A stretch of DNA of 64,000 nucleotides from contig OX442432.1 of the NCBI GenBank assembly GCA_949361645.1, positions 687,733-751,732 on the forward strand. Reading direction: 5' to 3'. A program made the position numbers and the translations under genes. The stretch comes from Spongilla lacustris. Taxonomy: Eukaryota > Porifera > Demospongiae > Spongillida > Spongillidae. The notes under the pieces were generated by a model. That model worked only from the letters and a program-made list of their open reading frames with translations, was not told the DNA's origin and searched no databases. This document shows positions 36,901 to 47,443 of the stretch, piece by piece; position 1 is the stretch's first letter, and every line of letters starts with the position of its first letter.

Positions 36901-39900
36901 TTGGTGTGGGGAGATGTGTGTGGAGATGTTGGTGTGGGGAGATGTTGGTGTGGGGAGATGGTGGTGTGTGTTGGTGTGTGGAGATGCTGGTGGTGTGTGT
37001 TGGTGTGTGGGGAGATGCTGGTGGTGTGTGGGGAGATGTTGCCCCTGTTTTTGCATAGAAAATTCTACACTATTTTTAAGTTAAAACTTACACAATGCTG
37101 GGTCAATGTGGTTGTCATAGAACACTTGGTAATGTAAGTGGGTGGGTGCACTGGGATTCCAGGCAACGCATAACCGTTTTAACCCTTTGGCTTCCCTTGT
37201 GCAGTCCAAACAGCAAAAGGTGTGTTCCATAGGAGAGCTGAGAAAGGTCGATGTACAGCTGCCCAAAATGGTGACCATATCATTTGAAAGGGACCTGTCA
37301 GAGGCCAGTGCAGAGAACGATGATGTGCTTCCAAGCAAATGGGTAGGTGGGAGGGACAAGGGGTAGGTGGGAGGGTGATTGCTCAGAATCGATTGGTTTG
37401 GGCAGTTACTTTCATGTTGTGAGTGTGTGCTCTATAAAAGGTCAGTTGATGGCGTGCAACTTCAGTTTAAGTAATGAGGCAGTAAGGTTTAGTGTTTGTA
37501 CATGATACGAGAGTTATGCTAAGTAGTTACACATTACATCAAACGGCGTATGTTACTAGTCAGTGCTTAGTAGAAGGTATGTGAGATGCATGGGATGGAG
37601 GTGTGTTTGTATGTGTGCTTGGATGGGGGTGTGTTTGTATGTGTGCTTGGATGGGGGTGTGTTTGTATGTGTGCTTGGATGTGTGCTTGTGTATAGAAAT
37701 GCATCCGGATGTGTCGGGAAAAGTGAACACCACACTATATGGGATTGTGTACCTATCACCTGGGCAACACAACAGCACACCATACCTGAACAACAGACTG
37801 TTACACATCACACCACAACAACACAACATACCTGAACAACAGACTGTTACACATCACACCACAACAACACAACATACCACAGTACCAAACCATCACACAT
37901 CACACCACAACAACACAACATACCTGAACAACACTGTTACACACCACACCACAACAACACAACATACCACAGTACCAAACCATCACACACCACACCACAA
38001 CAACACAACATACCACAGTACCAAACCATCACACACCACACCACAACAACACAACATACCACAGTACCAAACCATCACACACCACACCACAACAACACAA
38101 CATACCACAGTACCAAACCATCACACATCACACCACAACAACACAACATACCTGAACAACACTGTTACACACCACACCACAACAACACAACATACCACAG
38201 TACCAAACCATCACACACCACACCACAACAACACAACATACCACAGTACCAAACCATCACACACCACACCACAACAACACAACATACCACAGTACCAAAC
38301 CATCACACACCACACCACAACAACACAACATACCACAGTACCAAACCATCACACACCACACCACAACAACACAACATACCACAGTACCAAACCATCACAC
38401 ATCACATGTACAGTGATGATAGTCTGACTTAACTGATTTTTTTACCTGTCACACCGACTCACACACACAACACACAACACACACTCACACATACATGCAC
38501 CACACACACATACCTAATCACCTAATTAATGCCTCCCTCTGCTGTGTGACCCACAGGTACTGCTATTTGCAAGCACTGAAGAAATGGTGTGTTTTGCTAC
38601 ACTGTTGAATGCCTACTATCAGATCATGGTGGATGCCAATGTGTCCATTCTGGAGGGAACCCCTTCAATTGTCCCCTCAGATGATATGCTGAGAATCAGC
38701 GAACATGGTACAGAAACATCACACATCACACATCACACGTCACACATCACACATCATAGATATACACATCACACATCACACGTCACACGTCAGATATACA
38801 CATCACACATCACACGTCACACATCACACGTCACACGTCACACATCATAGATATACACATCACACATCACACATCACACGTCAGATATACACATCACACA
38901 TCACACATCACACGTCAGATATACACATCACACATCACACATCACACATCACACATATACATAGAAAGGAACAAGGAAAGAGGGAGGGGCAGAAAGATGA
39001 AAATGGGTGGGGCATGGGGGCGGGGGGGGCATGTGTATAATGTTACCATATCCTGTACAATAATAAAGTCACCCATATCACAGGTATGCAAAGAAGTTAG
39101 CAGTAAGAAGCAATTAGCTTGGGGATGGTACTGTGTGGGGATGTTATGGGCCTGTACCGTGGGGATGTTACGGGCCTGTACCGTGGGGATGTTATGGGCC
39201 TGTACCGTAGGGATGTTACGGGCCTGTACCGTAGGGATGTTACGGGCCTGTACCATGGGGATGTTACGAGCCTGTACCGTGGGGATGTTACGGGCCTGTA
39301 CCGTGGGGATGTTACGGGCCTGTACCGTGGGGATGTTACGGGCCTGTACCGTGGGGATGTTACGGGCCTGTACCGTGGGGATGTTACGGGCCTGTACCGT
39401 GGGGATGCACCATTGTATCGTGGATCACATGCTAGTGTATCGTGGATCACATGCTAGTGTATCGTGGATCACATGCTAGTGTATCGTGGATCACATGCTA
39501 GTGTATCGTGGATCACATGCTAGTGTATCGTGGATCACATGCTAGTGTATCGTGGATCACATGCTTAGTGTATGCTCTGTGCCCTTACAGATGATTTCAA
39601 GAAGAACCTGTGTCATGGGGCTATTAGGTAAGCTAGGGAAGGGGGAGGTGAGGGTGCATTTGGGGGGGAGAGGGTGCATTTGGGGAGGAGAGGGTGCATT
39701 TGGGGGGAGGTGAGGGTGCATTTGGGGGGAGAGGGGTGCATTTGGGGGGAGGTGAGGGTGCAGTTGGGGGGAGAGGGGTGCATTTGGGGGGAGGAGAGGG
39801 GTGCATTTGGGGGGGAGAGGGTGCAGTTGGGGGGAGGAGAGGGGGCAGTTGGGGGGGAGGAGAGGGATGCTTTAGATGTACATGTGTATGAGCTGGGGGG

Positions 39901-41919
39901 ATACTAACCATTCCATTATTGAGGGCTCTCCTCCCTCCACCCCCTCATCTCATATAATGCCATCTTCATTCCATATTTCTTTAACTGTGTGCTATGTACC
40001 AAGCTCCTAATATGCTAGTACCCTTATATGGTAGTACTCCTTATATGGTAGTACTCTTTATATGGTAGTACTCTTTATATGGTAGTACTCCTTATATGGT
40101 AGTACTCTTTATATGGTAGTATTCCTTATTACTCCTTATATGGTAGTACTCTTTATATGGTAGTATTCCTTATTACTCCTTATATGGTAGTACTCTTTAT
40201 ATGGTAGTATTCCTTATTACTCCTTATATTGTAGTACTCTTTATATGGTAGTACTCCTTATATGGTAGTACTCCTTATATGGTAGTACTCCTTATACGGT
40301 AGTACTCTTTTCTCCCAGCCCAGATTCTGTGGAAAAGATTCTAGAGATGTACAACAAGGATGACGGGACCTACCTGATCAGGGAGAGCAGGAGCACAGAA
40401 GACTCGTACACCCTCTCCCTGTGCCATAGCCAGAGGATCAAGAACTTCAGAATCAGTAAGGATGCGGATGGAACTCTGTCCCTCAGGGACCCAGGAGGTC
40501 CAGCCATGGAGCAGCCAGTGAAGCAGTTTGCATCCATGGCTGCCCTGGTGGAGCACCACAGCAGGGAGAAGGTTAGTCAGATGTGTCATGCGACCTGGAA
40601 GATGCATGCAGTCATGTGATAGTCTTGTGTCATGCGACCTGGAAGATGCATGCAGTCATGTGATAGTCTTGTGTCATGCGACCTGGAATATGCATGCAGT
40701 CATGTGATAGTCTTGTGTCATGCGACCTGGAAGATGCAGGCAGTCATGTGATATTAACCCGTGCACAGGATGGGCTTCCTACTCATCTTAAGAGAAATTG
40801 TTCTCCAACAGAAGTGGCCAAAACTGCAGGTGGGTGTGTGGTATGGTGTGGGTATGGTATGGTGGGTGTGTGGTGTGGTGTGGGTATGGTATGGTGGGTG
40901 TGTGGTGTGGTGGGTGTGTGGTATGGTGGGTGTGGGTAGGTGGTGTGCTGTGACCCATCAATTGATTTGGATTCTAACTGATCTGCTTCATGTATCATTT
41001 GCATCCACTCACACATACACACCCATACTACCCACATATCTGTACACACATACATGTACAGGACCTATTCCTCTCATTATCGTCAAACATGTAGCCACAC
41101 AGAGAGACTCCTCTCCCTCCACATCTGACGGCACAGATACCTCAAACCCAGCGACCCTTGACTCCCCCCAGTTTCCACCCCTGCCTCTGGGGGAGGTGCC
41201 CATGTCTGACTCACTCAGCCAAAGACCTAAGCATCCCAAAACTGAAGCACTGGTTTCAGGGGGTGTGACATGGATTCCCTTTGAACAGCTGAAGTTGACC
41301 AAAAAACTCGGATCTGTAGGTCCAGGGAATTTGGGGGGCGTGGTCTGGGGGCGGGGTCTGGATGGTCTGGGGGGTGGGGGGTCTGGATGGTCTGGGGGGT
41401 GGGGTAAGCTGTCATGATTACATACCTTCATGATGTTTGCACACCTGGCCATGGTGCTGGCTCCCTGGGGGGTCACACCTGGCCGTGGTCCTCATGGCTC
41501 CCTGGGGGGTCCTTATTCTGTTGGCTTCCTTGATGAAATAATTTGGGAAAGAACTGTATATTATTGCCCTAGGCTGCCTTGATTAGTGACGGATGCCGAT
41601 TCAGAATAATCATCTCAAGCATCATTCTAGTAGGTAGCCAAGGGCAATAAATAATATACAGTTCTTTCCCAAATTCTTACACTTTGGGGTATCCTCTTGG
41701 TTACCTGGGGTATGCAAGTGGTTACCTGGGGTATGCAAGTGGTTACCTGGGGTATGCAAGTGGTTACCTGGGGTATGCAAGTGGTTACCTGGGGTATGCA
41801 AGTGGTTACCTGGGGTATGCAAGGTACAGATATAGCACTGTTGTAAAAAACAGGTTTTTTTGTTACTGTCACAGCCTGGGGAGGAGGTATTTGAATTTTG
41901 TTGGACAGCAGTAATGATG

Positions 41920-41997
<78 letters not shown>

Positions 41998-44295
41998 TCC
42001 CTATAGGGCCACTTCAGCAATGTTTATGCGGCTACATGGTCATGTCAAAGCAGGCAGTCATTAGAAGTAAGTTTCTCTTCCAAGAAAAGAAGTGGAGAGG
42101 ATGGTTGAGGGGGTGGATGGAATGGGTGGGTGAGGGGGTGGATGGAATGGGTGGGTGAGGGGGTGGATGGAATGGGTGGGTGAGGGGGTGGATGGAATGG
42201 GTGGGTGAGGGGGTGGATGGAATGGGTGGGTGAGGGGGTGGATGGAATGGGTGGGTGAGGGGGTGGATGGAATGGGTGGGTGAGGGGGTGGATGGAATGG
42301 GTGGGTGAGGGGGTGGATGGAATGGGTGGGTGAGGGGGTGGATGGAATAGGTGGGTGAGGGGATGGATGGGTGGGTGAGGGGGTGGATGGAATGGGTGGG
42401 TGAGGAGGTGGATGGAATGGGTGGGTAGGGGGTGGATGGGTGAGGGGGTGAGGGGGTGGATGGAATGGGTGGGTGAGGGGAGGATGGGATGGGTGGGGGA
42501 GGGGAGGATGGGATGGGTGGGGGAGGGGAGGATGGGATGGGTGGGGGAGGATGGGATGGGTGGGGGAGGGGAGGATGGGATGGGTGGGGGAGGGGAGGAT
42601 GGGATGGGTGGGGGAGGGGAGGATGGGATGGGTGGGGGAGGGGAGGATGGGATGGGTGGGGGAGGGGAGGATGGGATGGGTGGGGGAGGGGAGGATGGGA
42701 TGGGTGGGGGAGGGGAGGATGGGATGGGTGGGGGAGGGGAGGATGGGATGGGTGGGGGAGGGGAGGATGGGATGGGTGGGGGAGGATGGGATGGGTGGGG
42801 GAGGGGAGGATGGATGGGTGAGGGGGTGGATGGGATGGGTGGGTGAGGGGAGGATGGGTAACACTTGAAGACATGCATGGCACATGCACGTAGGCTTCTA
42901 TGCTAAACCACATACATGTGTATAGCTACATGCAACCATATGGTCTGTCTTTTGCCATGCACAGGTTGCCGTCAAAGTGCCCAATGTTGACAGTGAAGAG
43001 GTGGACGCAGTTATGAATGACCTGGAGAGGGAGATTACCACCATGCACTCCCTTGACCACAAGCACATCGTGAAGCTTCTTGGCATCAGTGATGGTAGGT
43101 GGTAGTGTGCCTATTGACCCGCCCACCATGACCACGCCCACTCCTTGACCTCTGCCAGCTCCCCACTTCCTCACCCAACTGGGTGGGCGTATCCCTTTGG
43201 TCATCATGGAGTTTGTCCGTGGTGGGAGTCTGAGGTCGTATCTACAGGGACTGCAGGTGGGTGTGGCTGTAGGTAGGTGTGGCTGTAGATGGGTGTGGTG
43301 ATGAATGGCTAATATATCTTCCCAACACACACGCACATGCACACGCACATGCACATGTGTGCTGTGTATGTTAACAGGAAAGGTCTCACACAGAACCTCG
43401 CACTGCACAGAACAGTAGGAAAACTCTACTGCTATTTAGTGAACAGATCGCCAATGGGATGGAGTATTTGGTGAGTGCTGATGTTCAGTGTGAATGGTGA
43501 GTGTGTAATGGAGAGGTATGAGATGGGGTGGTGGTGTGAGGTGGAGAGATGTGTAGTGGGTGGTGTGTGAATTACTGTGTGTACAAATACATATGAGGAG
43601 GAGTTGTGATGTGTGATGAAAGGGTATTATTAAGGTTAACTAACCATTTCTGTTATCCAGGAGAACCAAAAGTTGGTTCATCGTGACCTAGCTGCAAGAA
43701 ATGTCCTCATTGAATCAGACAAGCTAATCAAGATATCAGACTTTGGTCTAAGCAGGGCTCCTACTAAGTCAGATTACTACTATTCCAATAACCTAAAAGA
43801 ACTACCAATATTCTGGTAATTTGATTTGTAATAATCCCAATATTTGCCTTACTGGGGCCCCATGGCCACCATGGACCAGGTACGCTCCGGAATGTTTGAA
43901 GAACAGACGTTTCACCTCCAAGGGAGATGTGTGGAGCTATGGGATCACCCTTTGGGAGATGTTTACCCTTGGTCGCCTGCCTACACACGTATTTCAAGCG
44001 CAGTTGAGACACTTCCAACCACCCCCCGGTCAGCCAGCAGTCAACATTCACACACAGGTAGCACCTCTGTTTCTTTGTTGCCATGCCTCTCAGGACTTTC
44101 CTTCAACAGATGGTAAGGATGCTGACTGAAGGGACCACACCCTCTTCTACACCTCCTCCCCCTCTGCCTAAAGTCGCCCCATGCTCATCGGACATTTACG
44201 AAATCATGCTGGATTGTTGGCAGGTCAAACCGGAAGACAGACCTAGCTTCCGTGACCTGCAGAACAAGGTAGCCCTTGTGGCCACACAACTGTAG
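33599..44295 (+). CDS. FERM-SH2-tyrosine kinase, JAK-like, without pseudokinase domain
   Basis: Twenty exons chain in phase to 893 codons: 33599-33703, 34193-34310, an 11-base microexon 34375-34385 (least certain), 34836-35060, 35312-35436, 35559-35766, 36171-36263, 37205-37342, 38557-38707, 39591-39627, 40319-40571, 40769-40829, 41062-41315, 42007-42066, 42965-43094, 43159-43256, 43378-43470, 43661-43815, 43880-44057, 44110-44295. Residues about 1-400 form a FERM module ([48 protein letters not shown]). An SH2 domain follows with intact [11 protein letters not shown] Ser/Pro linker of about 80 residues leads straight into one complete kinase: [36 protein letters not shown], activation-loop SDYYYS and [29 protein letters not shown] and adjacent Tyr residues are JAK-like. 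Vertebrate JAKs are about 1130 residues because of an extra pseudokinase domain between SH2 and kinase. Confidence 0.87.
33875..33945. repeat. (GT)n microsatellite
   Basis: GT dinucleotide repeat in intron 1 of the kinase gene. Confidence 0.9.
35125..35310. repeat. Pyrimidine (CTCCTCTCCTTCC)n tract before a kinase-gene exon
   Basis: About 185 bases of CT-only sequence ending at the acceptor 35311, acting as an extended polypyrimidine tract. Confidence 0.92.
36375..37045. repeat. GT/GA-rich minisatellite cluster
   Basis: Two repeat families: GGGATGGTGTGT units at 36400-36475, and GTGTGTGGAGATGTTGGT units at 36530-37040 with several length variants. All lie in one kinase-gene intron; long open frames here are artefacts. 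Confidence 0.93.
37600..38405. repeat. Minisatellites GGATGGGGGTGTGTTTGTAT and CACCACAACAACACAACATA
   Basis: Three copies of a 36-base unit (37610-37690), then about fifteen copies of a 40-base class with higher-order variants (37785-38405), in a kinase-gene intron. Confidence 0.93.
38712..38956. repeat. (CACATCACACGT)n minisatellite
   Basis: CACATCACA units with interspersed GATATACA, starting 5 bases after the donor of exon 38557-38707. Confidence 0.92.
39120..39565. repeat. Two adjacent 24-base minisatellites
   Basis: About twelve copies of GGATGTTACGGGCCTGTACC plus GTGG (39135-39410), then seven copies of a different 24-base unit, ATCGTGGATCACATGCTAGT plus GT (39417-39565). The equal period of two unrelated sequences is notable. 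Confidence 0.95.
39640..39875. repeat. G-rich minisatellite GGTGCATTTGGGGGGAGAGG
   Basis: About ten variable copies of a 20 to 25 base G-rich unit, starting shortly after the donor of exon 39591-39627. The G runs could form quadruplexes. Confidence 0.9.
40015..40310. repeat. Minisatellite TATATGGTAGTACTCCT
   Basis: About seventeen copies of a 17-base unit, some with an inserted TATTACTCCT, ending just before the acceptor at 40318. Confidence 0.93.
40585..40755. repeat. 45-base minisatellite after the SH2 exon
   Basis: Four copies of a unit with TGTGTCATGCGACCTGGAAG and ATGCATGCAGTCATGTGATA. Confidence 0.9.
40830..40940. repeat. (GGTGTGTGGTAT)n repeat
   Basis: GT-rich repeat starting at the donor of exon 40769-40829; the donor sequence GTGGGTGTGTGG is part of the repeat. 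Confidence 0.8.
41540..41675. mobile_element. 136-base MITE-like inverted-repeat element
   Basis: Terminal inverted repeats of about 32 bases: AATTTGGGAAAGAACTGTAT at the left and ATACAGTTCTTTCCCAAATT at the right, extending to TATTGCCCT/AGGGCAATA inside. It sits in the intron before the kinase glycine-loop exon. No clear target-site duplication. Confidence 0.75.
41688..41822. repeat. Minisatellite GGTTACCTGGGGTATGCAAG
   Basis: Six copies of a 21-base unit (the 20 bases named plus T) directly beside the 136-base inverted-repeat element. Confidence 0.95.
41923..41994. repeat. (GT)n microsatellite
   Basis: About 36 uninterrupted GT dinucleotides, ending 12 bases before the exon 42007-42066. 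Confidence 0.97.
42098..42858. repeat. Two related G-rich minisatellites
   Basis: About 15 copies of a 27-base unit (GGGGGTGGATGGAATGGGTG plus GGTGAGG) change at about 42480 into about 15 copies of a 25-base relative (GGATGGGATGGGTGGGGGAG plus GGGA). No stop codons occur, so long reading frames on both strands are artefacts. Confidence 0.95.
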
Positions 44296-44584
44296 GCACA
44301 TGTGCATCAGCAAGTACTCCGTGGACTGAGGGAGCTCCAATCCCACTGCATTCAAAGGGACCGTCATTTTCTTCTCCAGCAAACATCCCCATTTGAAAAA
44401 ACGCTGCATTGTGTTAATGTTCGCATGTGTGTGTGTATTGCATGTTATGTGTGTGCTTGTGTGTATTTTCATGTGTAGCATTTTATAAAGCACTTAAAAG
44501 TATTTGTAATCTATCTAGGTTGCTTCAGAGCTTTGCATTTTGCAGTGTTGTATCTCCACGCAAAATATTAATACCTAAGTGTGG

Positions 44585-44988
44585 GGGCAAGCTTAGCCTC
44601 GTCCCCAGGCCCTGTTTTATTAAAGTTACGGGGAGGGTCGAAGCGCGCATGCGCTAGTTTGTCTCAGAATACCTGGGGTAACCGTAATTTCCTTTTGGAA
44701 ACCATTCCGTGTACTCGTCTGATTTCGCGATGGCGTATGCTTGCTCGCCTGATTTCGTTCGTTAAGACACGATAAAGAATAAGCCACCGCTTCTCGGAAC
44801 TCAACAGAATACGCCATCGCGAAATCAGACGAGTATACGGAATGGTTTCCAAAAGAAAATTACGGTTACCCCAGGTATTCTGGGACAAACTAGCGCATGC
44901 GCGCTTCGACCCTGGCAGTGTACCAGGCCCTGTTTTTCCCCCCGTAACGTTAATAAAACAGGGCCTGGGGACGAGGCTAGGGCAAGCT
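44585..44988. mobile_element. Non-autonomous DNA transposon (MITE) with 9-base target-site duplication
   Basis: Element 44594-44979 begins TAGCCTCGTCCCCAGGCCCT and ends with its inverse, AGGGCCTGGGGACGAGGCTA. The arms are inverted copies over about 170 bases each. The flanks GGGCAAGCT (44585-44593 and 44980-44988) form a 9-base duplication, which fits Mutator-like elements better than hAT (8 bases). No transposase is encoded. It lies about 290 bases past the kinase stop, so probably in or near its 3' UTR. Confidence 0.85.
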
Positions 44989-47062
44989 GCAAGTAATACT
45001 TTGAAATGGCACCTACTTAATTGAAGCCAACTGTGCAACAAACTCCTATAAAACAGAATAACAGGATATTTGGTTTTCTTTTTTGCATGATACAATAATC
45101 ATATGGCAGTTAAGATTAAGAAATTAATACACAGAATATCATTCAGAAATCATTCCAGGCCGCCTGCCTTCTTTTGCATGTTATTTTGTGTGCTTTTTTT
45201 CTATGGACACTTTCAGGATCAAACAAGAGAGGATTCTATTTCATCGTCTCACTTTTGGGGTATTCCTCTAGAAACCATAGAAGCATCCATTATTTCAGAA
45301 AGTAAGCACTAAGCAGGCACCCCGCCCCTTAAACGGGGGGTTCATTATGTGCCATCTGCTTATCACATGCATCGCGCGCACTCCAAGGCACATTAAGGTT
45401 TAAAATGAGTGAACAAATAAAAAAATAAAATAAAATTGGTGATGTACTATTTACTTTTTACTCAGTTTGCATCATTTGTGTTGTAATTGCTGCTTTGTTC
45501 ACCACTTTTGGCTAGCGAAGTTGTTTCTGTAAAATTGCCTTCGCATGAACAAAAGAGGTCTCTTCCGCCCGGAAAGGTAAATAACAAGCCACAATGTGGG
45601 ATTCAGAAGATGTTGAACCACAGACCACACTGTGTCAAGCCTTCATCCTATTGACTGGTGATCTGGTACATAGTTACATGTGCCCTTGCCTTTACCTTCC
45701 TCTTGGTCCAGGCAGCCACATCACAAATGGGAAATTGGATGAGGCAAAGAACGCCAGGTACATCTAATACTTGAAGAAGTGCATAGTCCTAATTGTTTAC
45801 ACTATCAGTCTGGGGACAATTACGCATCCGATCCTAGGTAGTTGTGAATATATGATAACTTATTTAGCAATAACTGCCCCCAGACTTTCTATTGTGATAT
45901 GACAACCAATGTTGTTTGCGTGGCTTGTGGTAGTTGTGGAGCAGATTTGACTGAGCTTGTTCATGAAAGACGAAGCCTTGGAGCACCATCATCGCACAAT
46001 AATGGTGTTTTGAGAGTTTTTGCACAAGATGAGCTGGGTCTTAAATAATATAGGAAGGCATGCGAAACATCTCATAATCAGTTGGTAGTACTCCGAAGGC
46101 ATCGTGACCAGTCCCTATATGGCCTGAATTACGTCAACCTGAAGCCGCTTCAATTCTGTTTTCCAGCTGCATAGTATATCGCATGTCTCAGTACGAATAT
46201 GAGCTATAAAGTTAGGGATTATATGAGATGAAGCGCGAAAGCTGTTAATGAAACGCCTCATACTTTCACATAGTTGCATAGATTTTGCAATACCAGCACA
46301 TAATCCGATTCCGGTCCTGAGGGATGTGCGCAATTACGCCCGGAAAGAATCATGTCATGAGCCCTAAAATTTGCCCGTGTCTCCGCCGGCCATGTGGTTA
46401 ACTGTATCGTAAGGACGTATCATAGATATAAATAGACGTACGAAGCAACTCTCAGTACACATGCATGCATACATGTACATGTACATTTTACTAAGAAACT
46501 CCATTGTAGCATCACTAGCATGTACTAAGAAACTCCAAAGTCCAAACATATGTAAGGTCGCGGCATTACTTCTACACCGATTAGCTCTATCGTGTAAGTA
46601 GTTAAAAAAACAAAACAAAAAAAAAGGCAAAGTGCGCCTATCATTGTTACGTGAGACCCGCCCCCCCGGGGATTTGACCTTTATTAAAGCAAACCGGCCG
46701 GCGCGGCCTGGTTAGGTTGGGCGATAATAAGTCAAATGCTTCGCTCACGTGGTTGATGGTAGTCCCGGTGTCGGACGCTCTTGAACGCACCACTAATAAG
46801 TCACGCGATGAACTCTATGGGTAAAAACCATCAGTAAAATTACAGAACTTAATGTGAGTCGCATGCGACAATGTCGTCACAAGTCGACCCGTGTAGTCTC
46901 ACTCTGTTAGGATGATTTGTGGCGCACCACATGTACTTATATAAATAAATAACAAATGCCACAAAACCACAAGTGCTATTGACCATTTAATTTTATGATT
47001 GTGCACCAGTACTTGTGCGTACACGTATTATTACATGTTCATGTCGAGACCGCAAAGTTTTC
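44989..47062. other. 2-kb spacer between the kinase and GALNT genes
   Basis: AT-rich, with scattered short open frames. A minus-strand frame at 46115-46333 is open for 72 codons but shows no family I know. Sequence near 45700-45900 and 46000-46350 has balanced composition and may be an old transposon remnant. I cannot support a gene. Confidence 0.4.
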
Positions 47063-47394
47063 ATGTCGCGTCTTCGCTTCGCCAAAATCGCAGTCGCTTT
47101 TTTCTTCTGCCTGTTCCTTTGGGTAGGCTGGTTTGTTCCAAGCCCTGATGCAACGGTGCTGGTCCAAGTAAGGAAGGTGGAAGTGTGTGACATGTGCGTG
47201 TATGTGTATACCGGGTATGTGTGTGTGTGTGAGTGTTTGTGTGTGTGTGTGCATGCGTGTGAGTGTGTGAGTGTGTGTGCATGTGTGTATGTTTGATTAA
47301 TATGCTAATGTCTAGACGAGTTAGTGATATGCGTTCGGAGCACGCGCGCATGCATCGGATATAGAAAATGCGTACTATGTGGCCTGCATATAGC

Positions 47395-47443
<49 letters not shown>

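Noticed and set aside
36367..37137. Cys/Trp- and His/Thr-rich frames on both strands
   Set aside because: GT/GA minisatellite in a kinase-gene intron between exons 36171-36263 and 37205-37342.
37603..39479. CRISPR-like regular repeats
   Set aside because: Units are directly adjacent without unique spacers, and the setting is a eukaryotic intron; these are minisatellites.
42032..42913. Pro/His/Ser-rich minus-strand frames of nearly 300 codons and Gly/Trp-rich plus-strand frames
   Set aside because: Products of the 25- and 27-base G-rich minisatellites inside a kinase-gene intron.
46115..46333. Minus-strand 72-codon frame in the kinase-GALNT spacer
   Set aside because: No recognisable family, no splice partners; possibly a transposon remnant but not supportable.
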